Shown piece by piece: positions 7,990 through 16,478 of a DNA stretch of 64,000 bases (its first letter is position 1; each line of letters opens with the position of its first letter). The notes under the pieces were generated by a model, which was not told the DNA's origin, ran no database searches, and was given only the letters and a program-made list of their open reading frames with translations. This DNA is from CAYRES01 sp964423425 (GTDB taxonomy: Bacteria > Actinomycetota > Thermoleophilia > RBG-16-64-13): the NCBI GenBank assembly GCA_964423425.1, contig CAYRES010000010.1, positions 1-64,000 on the forward strand, read 5' to 3'. Position numbers and translations under genes: made by a program.

Positions 7990-8838
7990 CTACTCCCCCA
8001 GAAACACCCCCTGTGAGGCGTCGGCCACACCTACCCGCTTCCGCGCTCGCGTGAGCAGCAGGCGGATGGCCTCTTCACCCTCCGCACCGTACTCAAGCGA
8101 GTAGTTGTTGACGTAGAGGCCGATGTGCTCTTTGCAGACCTCCGCTGCCATCTCCTGGGCATATCCGGTGACGAACGCCCCGGACTCCTCGGGGTGTCTC
8201 CACGCATACTCGATGCTTCTCTGGATGGCCTTCTCCGCCTCGAGCGCGACAGGCCGAGTCAGGGTGCGCCTGGCGGCTATGCCGCCGAGAGGCATAGGCA
8301 GCCCCGTCTCCTCCTCCCACCACTCCCCCAGATCGACCACCTTCTCCAAGCCGTACCCCGGATAGGTGAAGCGGCTCTCGTGAATGATCACCCCCGCGTC
8401 GACCACGCCGTCCCGCACGGCCGGCATGATGTCGTCGAAGCGCATGGCGACCCTGGCACCCACATGCGGCGCATACTCGTCGAGCAGAAAGGCCGCGGTG
8501 GTGAGTTCACCTGGGATTGCCACCGTGGCCGACTCTAGACCGCCCACAGCGTCGGTGGCAACACACCCCGGCCGAGCCACGATGAGCGGACCGCAGCCCC
8601 TTCCCAAGGCACCGCCGCTTCGCAGTAGCACATACCGCTTACAGACGACCGCGAAGGCAGGAAAGGACAGCTTGACCACGTCGGGCACGCCCCGCACGGC
8701 CAGATGATTGAGTTCATCGATGTCGGCGAGCTCAACAACCACCGCCGGAGCCCCGGGCAGCAACCCGTGCACCCAGGCGTGGAACATGAAGGTGTCGTTC
8801 GGGCACGGGGAGAAAGCCAGCCTGAGAACGGAACTCAC
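7990..8838 (-). CDS. mqnD: 1,4-dihydroxy-6-naphthoate synthase MqnD
   Basis: Enzyme of the futalosine pathway of menaquinone synthesis; converts cyclic dehypoxanthinylfutalosine to 1,4-dihydroxy-6-naphthoate. The 282-residue protein has the periplasmic-binding-protein-like fold of the MqnA/MqnD family and the family opening RLAFSPCPNDTFMFHAW, the ELADIDELNHLAVRG segment, DVVKLSFPAF, the GCGPLIV strand and the late IHESRFTYPGYGLEKVVDLGEWWE block, which distinguishes MqnD from MqnA. The GTG start overlaps the stop of the upstream mqnB gene by four bases, so the two are translationally coupled. Other mqn genes (A, C, E) are not in the window. Confidence 0.92.
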   Translation of the reverse strand: MSSVLRLAFSPCPNDTFMFHAWVHGLLPGAPAVVVELADIDELNHLAVRGVPDVVKLSFPAFAVVCKRYVLLRSGGALGRGCGPLIVARPGCVATDAVGGLESATVAIPGELTTAAFLLDEYAPHVGARVAMRFDDIMPAVRDGVVDAGVIIHESRFTYPGYGLEKVVDLGEWWEEETGLPMPLGGIAARRTLTRPVALEAEKAIQRSIEYAWRHPEESGAFVTGYAQEMAAEVCKEHIGLYVNNYSLEYGAEGEEAIRLLLTRARKRVGVADASQGVFLGE

Positions 8839-9803
8839 GTCGGCACCCCGTAACCCTCCTCGCCGCCTACGCTCTCACCGACGCCGGTCCCGCCGCCTCG
8901 GGTCGCCTCGGCACCGCTCTCGGCATCCCGCTTGGAAGCGTCGGCTTCCGAGTGGGAAGGGGCAAGGAAGTGCGCGTTGGCAAGGAGGTCGTCCACCCGG
9001 CCGCACAGGATGGCGGCGGCGCGCGCGGCGCGCGCCGCCGCCCCCTCCAGGTCCCACGCCGCCCGATCGCGATGGCCCACCATGTTGCTCACCGCCCTCA
9101 CCTCCAAGAACGGCACCCCGTAGAGAGTGCAGGCATGAGCGCAGGCGGCCCCCTCCATCGACTCGGCCAGTGCTCCGAAGCGCTCCTCGAGCTCGAGCGC
9201 CTCCTCCCGTCTACCCGTGACCTGCGACAAGGTCACGCAGGCGCCCACGGCGATATCGGGGGCGGTATCCTCTCCCCCCCAGTCCGCCTCCCGGAGCGCA
9301 CGTTCGGCGCCGGCCACCAGACCCTCGTCCAACGGGAACGCATTCCAGTACTCTGCTCCGCCCACCCTCGCCAAGGGCAGGCCGAAAGTCTCGGTCGAGA
9401 GCCATCCCCCCGGCGAAGACGCGCCGGTATCTGCGTAGATCTCTGCCGTGGGCACCACGATGTCCCTGAGCCCCAGGCGCGAGCCGGGGAACGCGCCCGC
9501 GATACCGAAGTTGATGACCATGTGCGGGGAGAACCTCTCGATGAGGCTGGTGGCCGCCTGAGCTGCATTGGTCTTGTCGTAGCCGGAGATGACGAGCACG
9601 GCTCGAGAGCGTCTCCCCGGCTCCTCCCTCTGCAGGGGTCTGTCCGCCACGGCTTCCCCGGAGGAGATGACGGTACCCGTATACCAGCGCTTCGCGGCAA
9701 TGAGCAAGGGCATGCACTCACGCATGAAAGCGTGCAGAAAGGGATCGGCTTCCAGATCAGTTGCCACAACCAATCCGATGGTGGGATCGAAGAGAGAGGT
9801 CAC
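8835..9803 (-). CDS. mqnB: Futalosine hydrolase MqnB
   Basis: A nucleosidase-fold enzyme that removes hypoxanthine from futalosine to give dehypoxanthinylfutalosine, the step before MqnC and MqnD. Supporting segments are INFGIAGAFPGSRLGLRDIVVP (read in parts near residues 115-136), the DTGAS stretch after the YAD motif, and ESMEGAACAHACTLYGVPFLEVRAVSN near the C-terminal third, the usual purine-nucleosidase active-site block with Glu and a later NMVGHRDR motif. GTG 9803 is chosen because AAGGAG lies seven bases upstream; the frame is open 20 codons further but without a ribosome-binding site. About 322 residues, longer than most MqnB, with a variable segment and a charged Gly/Glu tail. Overlaps mqnD. 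Confidence 0.88.
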   Translation of the reverse strand: MTSLFDPTIGLVVATDLEADPFLHAFMRECMPLLIAAKRWYTGTVISSGEAVADRPLQREEPGRRSRAVLVISGYDKTNAAQAATSLIERFSPHMVINFGIAGAFPGSRLGLRDIVVPTAEIYADTGASSPGGWLSTETFGLPLARVGGAEYWNAFPLDEGLVAGAERALREADWGGEDTAPDIAVGACVTLSQVTGRREEALELEERFGALAESMEGAACAHACTLYGVPFLEVRAVSNMVGHRDRAAWDLEGAAARAARAAAILCGRVDDLLANAHFLAPSHSEADASKRDAESGAEATRGGGTGVGESVGGEEGYGVPT

Positions 9804-9966
9804 GCATCCACTCCTTGTCCGTACAGCTCTCTGCATCATACCCCCTCTCATTCCTCCCAGCACGCCTACGTCCGATTGACCGCACGTGGTTGCTGTGTTA
9901 CCTATGAGACAGCACGGTGGCAGCCACGCCGCCCTGCTGGGCGTCTACTGCACTTGGGGGGATGAC

Positions 9967-10764
9967 GTGAGCGCCGCCAAGCCCATTGCCGTACTTGGAG
10001 GCGGAAACGGCGGTCTGGCCCTTGCCGCCGACCTCACACTGGCCGGTCGAGTGGTCCGATTGTTCGAGTTGCCGGAGTTCATCGAGCACCTTGGGCCCAT
10101 CAAAGAATCAGGCGAGATAACCCTCGACGGGGTGGACAGGCGTGGAAACGCGCTGCTCGACCTCGTCACCTCGGACATCCACGCAGCCCTCGAGGGTGAC
10201 GTGGCCACGCTTCCCTACGGAGCCCGCCGCACCGGGTTCGGGGAGGTCTCCATATTCGTTGAAGCCGTGAAACTCCCCGCGGCGGCTCTGCCCGCCGGCG
10301 CCACTCCGTGGATGGTGGCCGCATTGAGAAAGCCCTTCCCTGCGGTGGAGGCCGGTGCCGACGTCGTCGACATCGCGCTCAAGAACGTCAACCCCTGTAT
10401 TCATCCGGGTCCCTGCGTGCTCAACACCGGCCGCATCGAGTATGCGGACGAGTTCTACCTCTACCGGGAAGGCATGACGCCGTCTACCCGGAGAGTCATG
10501 CTGGCCGTTGATCGCGAGCATCAGGCAGTTCGCGAAGCTCTCGGCTACGGCCCTCCCCACTACGGCCTCGACCCCAGCCCAGGTGTATACGAGGTCTTCG
10601 TCGACTACTTCGGTGAAGGCAGCATCAAGACGGCGGGCTACAACATGAGGGGCCCCCTCGAAGTGGGCGACCGCTACTTGAGCGAGGACATCCCCTACGG
10701 CCTGGTCACGTACGCCTCATTGGGCGATCTTGCCGGAGTCGACACACCGGTGTGTGACGCCTGA
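9967..10764 (+). CDS. Opine/octopine dehydrogenase family protein, C-terminus truncated
   Basis: A two-domain NAD(P) oxidoreductase of the octopine/nopaline dehydrogenase family. The N-terminal Rossmann motif IAVLGGGNGGLALAADL (residues 6-22) and the C-terminal substrate domain with NPCIHPGPCVLNTGRIE, in which the conserved catalytic His sits, are intact. The start is GTG 9967, preceded by a G-rich Shine-Dalgarno. The reading frame stops at TGA 10762-10764, after DTPVCDA, short of the usual length. The expected last 40 residues are found downstream in the +1 frame, itself broken by a TAG (see next entry). The protein as encoded therefore lacks its last helices and may be inactive. It stands alone between mqnB and the E2 gene. 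Confidence 0.75.
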   Translation: MSAAKPIAVLGGGNGGLALAADLTLAGRVVRLFELPEFIEHLGPIKESGEITLDGVDRRGNALLDLVTSDIHAALEGDVATLPYGARRTGFGEVSIFVEAVKLPAAALPAGATPWMVAALRKPFPAVEAGADVVDIALKNVNPCIHPGPCVLNTGRIEYADEFYLYREGMTPSTRRVMLAVDREHQAVREALGYGPPHYGLDPSPGVYEVFVDYFGEGSIKTAGYNMRGPLEVGDRYLSEDIPYGLVTYASLGDLAGVDTPVCDA

Positions 10765-10891
10765 GGTGACACTCGGCGGCATCATCAACGACTAGAACCA
10801 CCGACGCGAAGGACTCACACTGGAGCGGCTGGGTCTGAAACACCTGACACCCAGCGGGCTGAAGGAATTCGCCGCCACAGGCCGGCTCTAG
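10765..10891 (+). pseudogene. Frameshifted and amber-interrupted tail of the opine dehydrogenase
   Basis: In the +1 frame relative to the upstream gene, bases 10766-10888 read VTLGGIIND, a TAG stop (10793-10795), then NHRREGLTLERLGL and a tail ending in TAG 10889-10891. Family members normally end with a segment of the type 'inGrdyr.eGrTLerLGL', so this is the missing C-terminus. At least two lesions, a frameshift near 10750-10766 and an amber codon, separate it from the main frame. Confidence 0.65.
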
Positions 10892-10982
10892 TCATCCCAA
10901 GAAGCGCCACCATGACTGGTCCCGCCCACTACAGAATCGCTCACGAAGAACGAGATCGTGAGATTCCGGGCTCACGCAGTCC

Positions 10983-12416
10983 CTACGCTCCCTCCAACAG
11001 CATGATGTCAGGATCCTCCAAGTAGCTCATGACCAGGTTGAGAAATCGAGCCGCCTCGGCACCGTCGATGAGCTGGTGGTCGAAGGTGATGGAGAGGGGC
11101 AGCATGTGCGCAGTGGTGACGTCGCCGCGCGACACTACCGCCTTGTCGCGCACCCGGCCCATGCCGAGTATAGCCACCTCCGGGTAGTTGGTGATGGGAG
11201 TGGCATAGATGGCACCGATCGCCCCATAGTTGCTCACCGTGAAGGTACCCCCGTGCAGGTCGGCAACGTCGAGCTTCCGCTCCTGGGCCCGGGCCACCAG
11301 TTCGTTGATCTCCTTTGCCAGCTCGAAGATACTCTTCTTGTCGGCATCCTTGATGTTGGGCACCATCAAGCCGGCACTCGTATCCACGGCGATGCCGATG
11401 TTGTAGTAGCGCTTGATGACGACCTCATCACAGCCCTCCGAAAGAACGGCGTTCAAGCGGGGGAAGCGCTGCAGCGACAGCGTGACCGCCTTCAGCACGA
11501 AGGCCAGGTAGGTGAGATGTATGCCTCGCTCGTCGGCCAGCGTGCGCTGCTTCTCCCGGATACGCCGCAATACCGAGACATCGACCTCGTCGGTCTCGGT
11601 CACCAGGGCCTGCCGGGCAAGCGCAGTGGCCATATGCTTGGCCATGGTGCGCCGCACACCCCTGAACTCCACCCGTTCGATGACACCGTAGTCGTCCTGC
11701 TCCAAGCAGCCGTCCATACAGGCCTGCGCCGTCTCGATCTCCTCAGGGGCGACAGACGGTACCGCGATGCTCGTGCGCCCGTAGGCGGCCGCCTGCGCGT
11801 AATCCTCCACGTCCTGCCTGAGCACACGGCCACCCGGACCGGTGCCCTGCACCCGGGCCAGATCCACTCCCAACTCAGCGGCGAGTGAGCGCACAGAGGG
11901 CATGGCGAGCACCTTGACGGAGGTCACCCGTGCCGCTTCCCGCCTTTCGCGCTTCCACTCCTCCTCTTCCTCCGGCGGAGCCTCCTCCAGCTGGCCGACA
12001 ACCGAACCCGTGTAGAACTCCTCCTGCTCCTCCACCTGGGCGACCGGCGGCACCGGTACCACGCGCCGCGTGTCTTCGCCCTCACCGGGGGCCTTCTCTA
12101 CGGCCGGGGCTTTCTCTGCGGGGGCCTTCTCTGCGGCCGGGGCGGCCTCCTCCGGCTCCGCCCGTTCTCTTTCGGCCGCCTCCTCCTCGATGGTCACCAG
12201 CACTTGGCCCACCTTGATGACATCGCCCTCTTCGGCGTGAAGGGCGGCGATACGGCCGGCACGCGGCGACGGTATCTCTACGACGGCCTTGTCGGTTTCG
12301 ATCTCGGCCAGCGTTTGATCCTCAGCGACCACGTCGCCCACAGTGACCTGCCAGGCAAGCAGCTCACCTTCGGAAATGCCTTCACCCACATCCGGGAACT
12401 TGAATTCGAAAGCCAT
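10983..12416 (-). CDS. Dihydrolipoamide acyltransferase (E2) of 2-oxoacid dehydrogenase complex
   Basis: E2 core enzyme of a pyruvate or branched-chain 2-oxoacid dehydrogenase complex; it carries the swinging lipoyl arm and transfers the acyl group to CoA. One lipoyl domain is at residues 3-78 with the modified Lys in EIETDKAVVEIPSP. An Ala/Glu/Pro-rich linker (about 85-150) follows, then the E3/E1-binding domain (VRSLAAELGVDL..GTGPGGRVLRQDV, about 172-205), and the catalytic domain with ITFDHQLIDGAEAARFL near residue 445, which holds the His and Asp of the HxxxDG active site. The 477-residue length is normal. It lies last in the E1 alpha-E1 beta-E2 operon, four bases after E1 beta. Pyruvate versus branched-chain specificity cannot be settled by eye. 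Confidence 0.93.
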   Translation of the reverse strand: MAFEFKFPDVGEGISEGELLAWQVTVGDVVAEDQTLAEIETDKAVVEIPSPRAGRIAALHAEEGDVIKVGQVLVTIEEEAAERERAEPEEAAPAAEKAPAEKAPAVEKAPGEGEDTRRVVPVPPVAQVEEQEEFYTGSVVGQLEEAPPEEEEEWKRERREAARVTSVKVLAMPSVRSLAAELGVDLARVQGTGPGGRVLRQDVEDYAQAAAYGRTSIAVPSVAPEEIETAQACMDGCLEQDDYGVIERVEFRGVRRTMAKHMATALARQALVTETDEVDVSVLRRIREKQRTLADERGIHLTYLAFVLKAVTLSLQRFPRLNAVLSEGCDEVVIKRYYNIGIAVDTSAGLMVPNIKDADKKSIFELAKEINELVARAQERKLDVADLHGGTFTVSNYGAIGAIYATPITNYPEVAILGMGRVRDKAVVSRGDVTTAHMLPLSITFDHQLIDGAEAARFLNLVMSYLEDPDIMLLEGA

Positions 12417-12420
12417 TGCT

Positions 12421-13401
12421 CTAGAACTCCATGGTGTCGATGGTCTCTTTGACTACCACGTCAACATCGGGCTGGTAGTAGTCCTCCAGCCTGCCCAGAG
12501 GGGGTATGGCATCGAAGCCGGTAACCCGCCTCACAGGCGCTTCCAGGCGCAAGATCACCCGGTCCATGAGCCGGGCGGCGATCTCCGATGCGAACCCTCC
12601 CGTGCGGGGTGCCTCAGCCACCACCACGGCCCTCCCCGTCTTGGCCACGCTTTCAGCCACGGTGCCTTCGTCGAAGGGAGACAGAGTGCGTACGTCGATG
12701 ACTTCCGCCTCGATACCGTGGTCGGCCGCCAGTCTCTCAGCCGCCTCCCCGGCCGTGCGCACGTGCGCCCCCCACGAGATGAGGGTGACATCGGCACCCT
12801 CCCTCGCGACCCGGCACTCGCCCAACGGAACCACGTACGATTCCTCGGGTACCTCCATCCTCACGGCACGATACACTCTCTTGGGTTCCATGAACACCAC
12901 CGGATCGGGGTCGCGTATCGCCGCCGCCAAGAGCCCCTTGGCCTCGTAGGGATTGGAGGGAATGATGACCTTCAAGCCCGGCACGTGTACGAAGATCGCT
13001 TCCATGCTCTCGGAGTGGTGCTCCAGCGCCCTGATACCACCGCCGAAAGGCATGCGCACCACGAGCGGCACCGTATAGCGACCGCGGGAGCGATTCCGCA
13101 TGCGTGAGGCGTGGCAGACCAGCTGGTCGTAGGCGGGATAGGCAAAGCCGGAGAACTGGATCTCCACAACCGGACGGTAACCGGCGATGGCCATGCCGAT
13201 GGCCATGCCCACGATACCCGACTCGCACAGCGGTGTGTCGAGCACCCTGTCCTCGCCGAACCTGTCAATGAGACCGTCGGTCACGCGGAACACCCCGCCG
13301 TCCCGGCCGACGTCCTCCCCCATCACGACCACCTTGGCATCCCGCTCCATCTCCTGTGCGAGCGCCTGGTTGACGGCTTCCACCATGTTGAGCCGAGCCA
13401 T
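12421..13401 (-). CDS. 2-oxoacid dehydrogenase E1 component, beta subunit
   Basis: Thiamine-diphosphate-dependent E1 beta subunit, 326 residues, the usual size. It shows the family opening LNMVEAVNQALAQEMERD, then VVMGEDVGRDGGVFRVTDGL, the DTPLCESGIVGMAIGMA block (the Glu of this region contacts the thiamine ring), FSGFAYPAYDQLV, and MEPKRVYR. The C-terminal transketolase-type domain (VTLISWGAHV onward) is complete. It pairs with the E1 alpha gene three bases upstream, and E2 follows four bases downstream, so all three are made together. The alpha2-beta2 type E1 is the form found in Gram-positive pyruvate and all branched-chain complexes. Confidence 0.93.
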   Translation of the reverse strand: MARLNMVEAVNQALAQEMERDAKVVVMGEDVGRDGGVFRVTDGLIDRFGEDRVLDTPLCESGIVGMAIGMAIAGYRPVVEIQFSGFAYPAYDQLVCHASRMRNRSRGRYTVPLVVRMPFGGGIRALEHHSESMEAIFVHVPGLKVIIPSNPYEAKGLLAAAIRDPDPVVFMEPKRVYRAVRMEVPEESYVVPLGECRVAREGADVTLISWGAHVRTAGEAAERLAADHGIEAEVIDVRTLSPFDEGTVAESVAKTGRAVVVAEAPRTGGFASEIAARLMDRVILRLEAPVRRVTGFDAIPPLGRLEDYYQPDVDVVVKETIDTMEF

Positions 13402-13404
13402 GCC

Positions 13405-14484
13405 TCACACCCCCGTTCTTACGCGGGAGAGCAGGGCTGTCTGTTGTGCGGCCAGGTCTGGGGGGAGCTCGTCGTACAGATGCGCGAACACCTCATCCGG
13501 CGGAGGTGGGTCGAGGGCCTCGTAGGCGGCCACCGCTTCGGCCACCTTCTCGTCGGCCTCCTCGCCGAAGGCCGCTTCCTCCGCTTCATCGAGCAGTCCG
13601 TTCAGTTTCATGTAGGCGGCAAGGCGGCTGAGAGGATCGCGGGCGCTCCACACCTCGAGCTCCTCCGGAGGCCGGTAGCGCTTGGCGTCGTCGGATGTGG
13701 TGTGATCGGACATACGGTACGTAAAGGCTTCAATGAAGGTGGGGCCCCCTCCTGCGAGGGCGCGCTCGAGGCCCTCCTTCACCGCCCGGTGCATGGCGAA
13801 CACGTCGTTGCCATCCACCTGGATGCCGGGCATGCCGTATGCCACCGCCTTCTGGGCAATGGTGTCAGTCGCCGTCTGGCGCCGGACCGGTATGGAGATG
13901 GCCCAGTGATTGTTTTGGCACACGAACACCACCGGAGCCCTGAAGACGGCAGCCAGGTTCATGGCCTCATGGAAATCGCCCGCCGAGGTGGCGCCGTCAC
14001 CGAAGAAAGTGAGTGCCGCCGCATCTTCCCCGTCCCTCTTCATGGCCCAGGCCAGACCGACCGCGTGCATCATGTGCGAACCCACGGGTATCGACACGGG
14101 CAGGAGCCGAGCTCCTTCGGGCACCAGCGCTCCCCGCTCGTCACCTCCCCAGTACTGCAGGAGGCTCACCATGGGCACACCCCGCATGAGATACACGCCC
14201 GACTCGCGGAAGGCCGGCACGATCCAGTCGGCCGGACGGCAGGCCGAGGCGGCCCCTATGTGAGCGGCCTCCTGGCCCAGCACTTGAGGAAAGGTGCCGA
14301 GCCTGCCCTGCCGCTGCAACTTGAGCATGCGGACATCGAGCGCGCGCGTCTCCACCATGAGGCGGTAGAGCCCGCGGATATCGTCGGCGGACACCTCCGG
14401 CATGAGCGACTTGTCAACCGTCCCCTCGGAATCAAGCACCTCGAGCCGCTGCACCGAGTAGGACGCGAGAGTGGTTATCGGCAC
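13405..14484 (-). CDS. 2-oxoacid dehydrogenase E1 component, alpha subunit
   Basis: E1 alpha subunit that decarboxylates the 2-oxoacid with thiamine diphosphate and reductively acylates E2. The thiamine-binding motif FFGDGATSAGDFHEAMNLAA ends at about residue 185 and is followed by FVCQNNHWAIS, the GDG...NN pattern. MLKLQRQGRLGTFPQVLGQEA and the phosphorylation-loop-like MSDHTTSDD are also as in the family. GTG 14484 is chosen: AAGGAGGT ends six bases before it. This gives 359 residues. It is first in the operon; the 250-base upstream region holds tandem GC-rich repeats but no promoter I can name. Confidence 0.9.
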   Translation of the reverse strand: MPITTLASYSVQRLEVLDSEGTVDKSLMPEVSADDIRGLYRLMVETRALDVRMLKLQRQGRLGTFPQVLGQEAAHIGAASACRPADWIVPAFRESGVYLMRGVPMVSLLQYWGGDERGALVPEGARLLPVSIPVGSHMMHAVGLAWAMKRDGEDAAALTFFGDGATSAGDFHEAMNLAAVFRAPVVFVCQNNHWAISIPVRRQTATDTIAQKAVAYGMPGIQVDGNDVFAMHRAVKEGLERALAGGGPTFIEAFTYRMSDHTTSDDAKRYRPPEELEVWSARDPLSRLAAYMKLNGLLDEAEEAAFGEEADEKVAEAVAAYEALDPPPPDEVFAHLYDELPPDLAAQQTALLSRVRTGV

Positions 14485-14542
14485 GAGCACACCTCCTTCG
14501 GCCGTTCCGGCCGGCATGTAAGACCACCGTGTGCCCGAAATG

Positions 14543-14576
14543 GTGTGGCCGCCCGGGTGTGGCCGCCCGGGTGTGG
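14543..14576. repeat. Short tandem repeat, 14-bp unit
   Basis: The unit GTGTGGCCGCCCGG occurs at 14543-14556 and 14557-14570, followed by a partial copy to 14576. It lies upstream of the E1 alpha gene, beyond the 3' end of the metallo-beta-lactamase gene's antisense direction. The words CTCCCGGG also recur near 14641-14665. Probably slippage of GC-rich sequence; no function seen. Confidence 0.5.
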
Positions 14577-14736
14577 CTGTAGCGGCCGCCTCCCGTGTCG
14601 GGCTCTTCCCTCAGTCTCCCCGCCGAGAAGGCAATCGCAAACTCCCGGGGACCGCCAACTCCCGGGCACCCGCCGACCTACGACCGCTGCCCGGCTCCCT
14701 CGCCCCGGATCGCGGCGGGAATGCTACCCGGCTGTG

Positions 14737-16119
14737 TCACTCCAGCGGAAAGGTCTGATACTTCCGTGGAACCTCGACGCGGAAACCCAACCGCTCCTCG
14801 AGGGTCGAGGCCAGGGAGAAGGAGGACAAGGCCTCGCCATGAACCAAGAACGTGAGGCGCGGTGGCCCCATGTGCGCCGCCCAGTCGAGCAACTGGTCGC
14901 GGTCGGCGTGGGCGGACAGGCCGGATATCAGATGCACCTTGGCGCGGACGGCGATGTCCTCCCCGTAGATGCGCACCACCTTCTCTCCGTCGAGTATGCG
15001 CCTACCCCGCGTGCCGGGAGCCTGATAGCCGACGATGACGATGTGGGACTCCGGCCGCCACAGGTTGTGTTTGAGGTGGTGTTTGATGCGACCGGCCTCG
15101 GCCATGCCGCTTGCGGAGATGATGATCACGCCGCTCTTGGTGTTCAGTTCCCGGGATTCGTCGGCGCTCTCCGTGTACTGGAGCCCCGGAAAACTGAAGA
15201 GGGGCCCATTCTCGCGGATATGGAGCGCCTCTTCGTCGAACTCCTCGCGGTGGCGGCGGAAGATGTCGGTGGCGTCCTTCGCCAAGGGACTGTCCACGTA
15301 GATGGGCATGTCCATGTTATGGCCTTCGCAGATCTGCCGGAGGAAGTAGACCAACTCCTGCGTCCTCCCCACCGCAAACGCAGGGATGACCACATTGCCG
15401 CCGCTCGCTTTGGCTTCTTCGAGGATGCCGGCCAACTCCTCGAGCGGGTCTATCTCCGCTCCGTGAAGGCGGTCACCGTAGGTCGATTCCAGGAGCAGGT
15501 AGTCCGCCTCCGTCACAACCTCCGGGTCGCGAATGATGGGTTGGTCGGGCTGGCCGAGGTCGCCACTCACCACCACCTTGATATCGAGCCCTCCTTCCTT
15601 CAGCCACAGCTCCATGATGGAGGAGCCGAGAATGTGCCCCGCATCGAGAAAACGGCACTTCACCCCCGGCGCGGGCTCGAGCTCCAGACCGTAGGGGTGG
15701 GCTCGAAACAACCGCAATGAACCCTCGGCATCTTTGCGTGTATACAGAGGCGTTCCCGCTGTGCGACCGGCCCGCCGGGCCTTGCGGTCTCTCCACTCCG
15801 CTTCCATCTCATGGATGTAGGCAGAGTCGAGCAACATGATGTGGGCCAGATCGGCCGTGGCGGGCGTCGCGTATACGGGTCCGCTGAAGCCCTCACTGGA
15901 AAGCTTGGGGATGAGCCCCGAGTGGTCGATGTGGGCATGAGTGAGAAGCAAGAAGTCGATCTGGGTGGGGTCGAAGGGAAACGGAGCGAAGTTCTCCGCC
16001 TCCGCTTCTCTGCCGCCCTGATGCATGCCGCAATCCACAAGGAAGCGGGTGTCGCCCACGGTAAACAGATGGCACGACCCGGTGACCTCACGGGCGGCGC
16101 CGCAGAACTGAACCTGCAT
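14737..16119 (-). CDS. Beta-CASP metallo-beta-lactamase fold RNA hydrolase
   Basis: A zinc-dependent nuclease-type protein of the metallo-beta-lactamase/beta-CASP group (YSH1/CPSF-like, COG1236 type). The metal site is clear: LTHAHIDHSG (HxHxDH) near residue 57, later ...LDAGHILGS and SGDLG segments, and the beta-CASP C-terminal His in SGLSAHADRDQLLDW plus FLVHGE. The beta-CASP motif ESTYGDR is near residue 210. At 460 residues it matches bacterial COG1236 members; the KH domains of archaeal CPSF relatives are absent. The ATG at 16119 follows GGGGAGTG and begins directly with MQVQFCGAAREVTGSCH, the standard family opening, so the open frame upstream is not coding. Likely cytoplasmic 5'-exo or endoribonuclease; substrate unknown. 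Confidence 0.9.
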   Translation of the reverse strand: MQVQFCGAAREVTGSCHLFTVGDTRFLVDCGMHQGGREAEAENFAPFPFDPTQIDFLLLTHAHIDHSGLIPKLSSEGFSGPVYATPATADLAHIMLLDSAYIHEMEAEWRDRKARRAGRTAGTPLYTRKDAEGSLRLFRAHPYGLELEPAPGVKCRFLDAGHILGSSIMELWLKEGGLDIKVVVSGDLGQPDQPIIRDPEVVTEADYLLLESTYGDRLHGAEIDPLEELAGILEEAKASGGNVVIPAFAVGRTQELVYFLRQICEGHNMDMPIYVDSPLAKDATDIFRRHREEFDEEALHIRENGPLFSFPGLQYTESADESRELNTKSGVIIISASGMAEAGRIKHHLKHNLWRPESHIVIVGYQAPGTRGRRILDGEKVVRIYGEDIAVRAKVHLISGLSAHADRDQLLDWAAHMGPPRLTFLVHGEALSSFSLASTLEERLGFRVEVPRKYQTFPLE

Positions 16120-16478
16120 CGCGTTCACTCCCCACGCCGGAGGGTCCGGCCGCAGCCTTTGAACGGCCCGGAGCATATCACAGGCCCTCCGCGGGAGCGC
16201 CCCGTCCGGAGGACTCCGGGCCTCACCGGTCCAGACCCTCACGGGCAGCGAAGCGCCCGGGGGAGCCCACAGGCCGGCGGGCTGGAGCAGGTGGCAGGAA
16301 CACCCGATTGCGCGCTCGTCGCCTGAGGAATACACTCGAGCGTAGCGGGGTGGGCTGCGGTTCCCGGACGTCCACGCCGCACCTGGGGGCAAGCCGGGGC
16401 AGGGAGAGGGTTGAACAATTGTTCCCGCTCGTCGGGGGGTTACCGGAGCACACGCATCAGGGAGAGCTCGGTAGGGGG
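16120..16478. other. Intergenic region with 12-bp palindrome
   Basis: Shared upstream region of two divergent genes. The only notable signal is a perfect 12-base palindrome, GAACAATTGTTC at 16413-16424, which could be an operator for the plus-strand lipoprotein gene. I see no other gene or RNA. Confidence 0.4.

Noticed and set aside
10793..10795. Pyrrolysine or other recoding of TAG
   Set aside because: TAG ends several intact genes in the window (acs, bldD-like, livJ), and the opine gene also has a frameshift, so decay or sequence error is simpler.
13111..15720. 869-codon open frame on the plus strand
   Set aside because: It is antisense to the E1 alpha/beta and metallo-beta-lactamase genes, whose motifs are unmistakable. 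GC-rich codon bias leaves the opposite strand open; the translation has no domain pattern.
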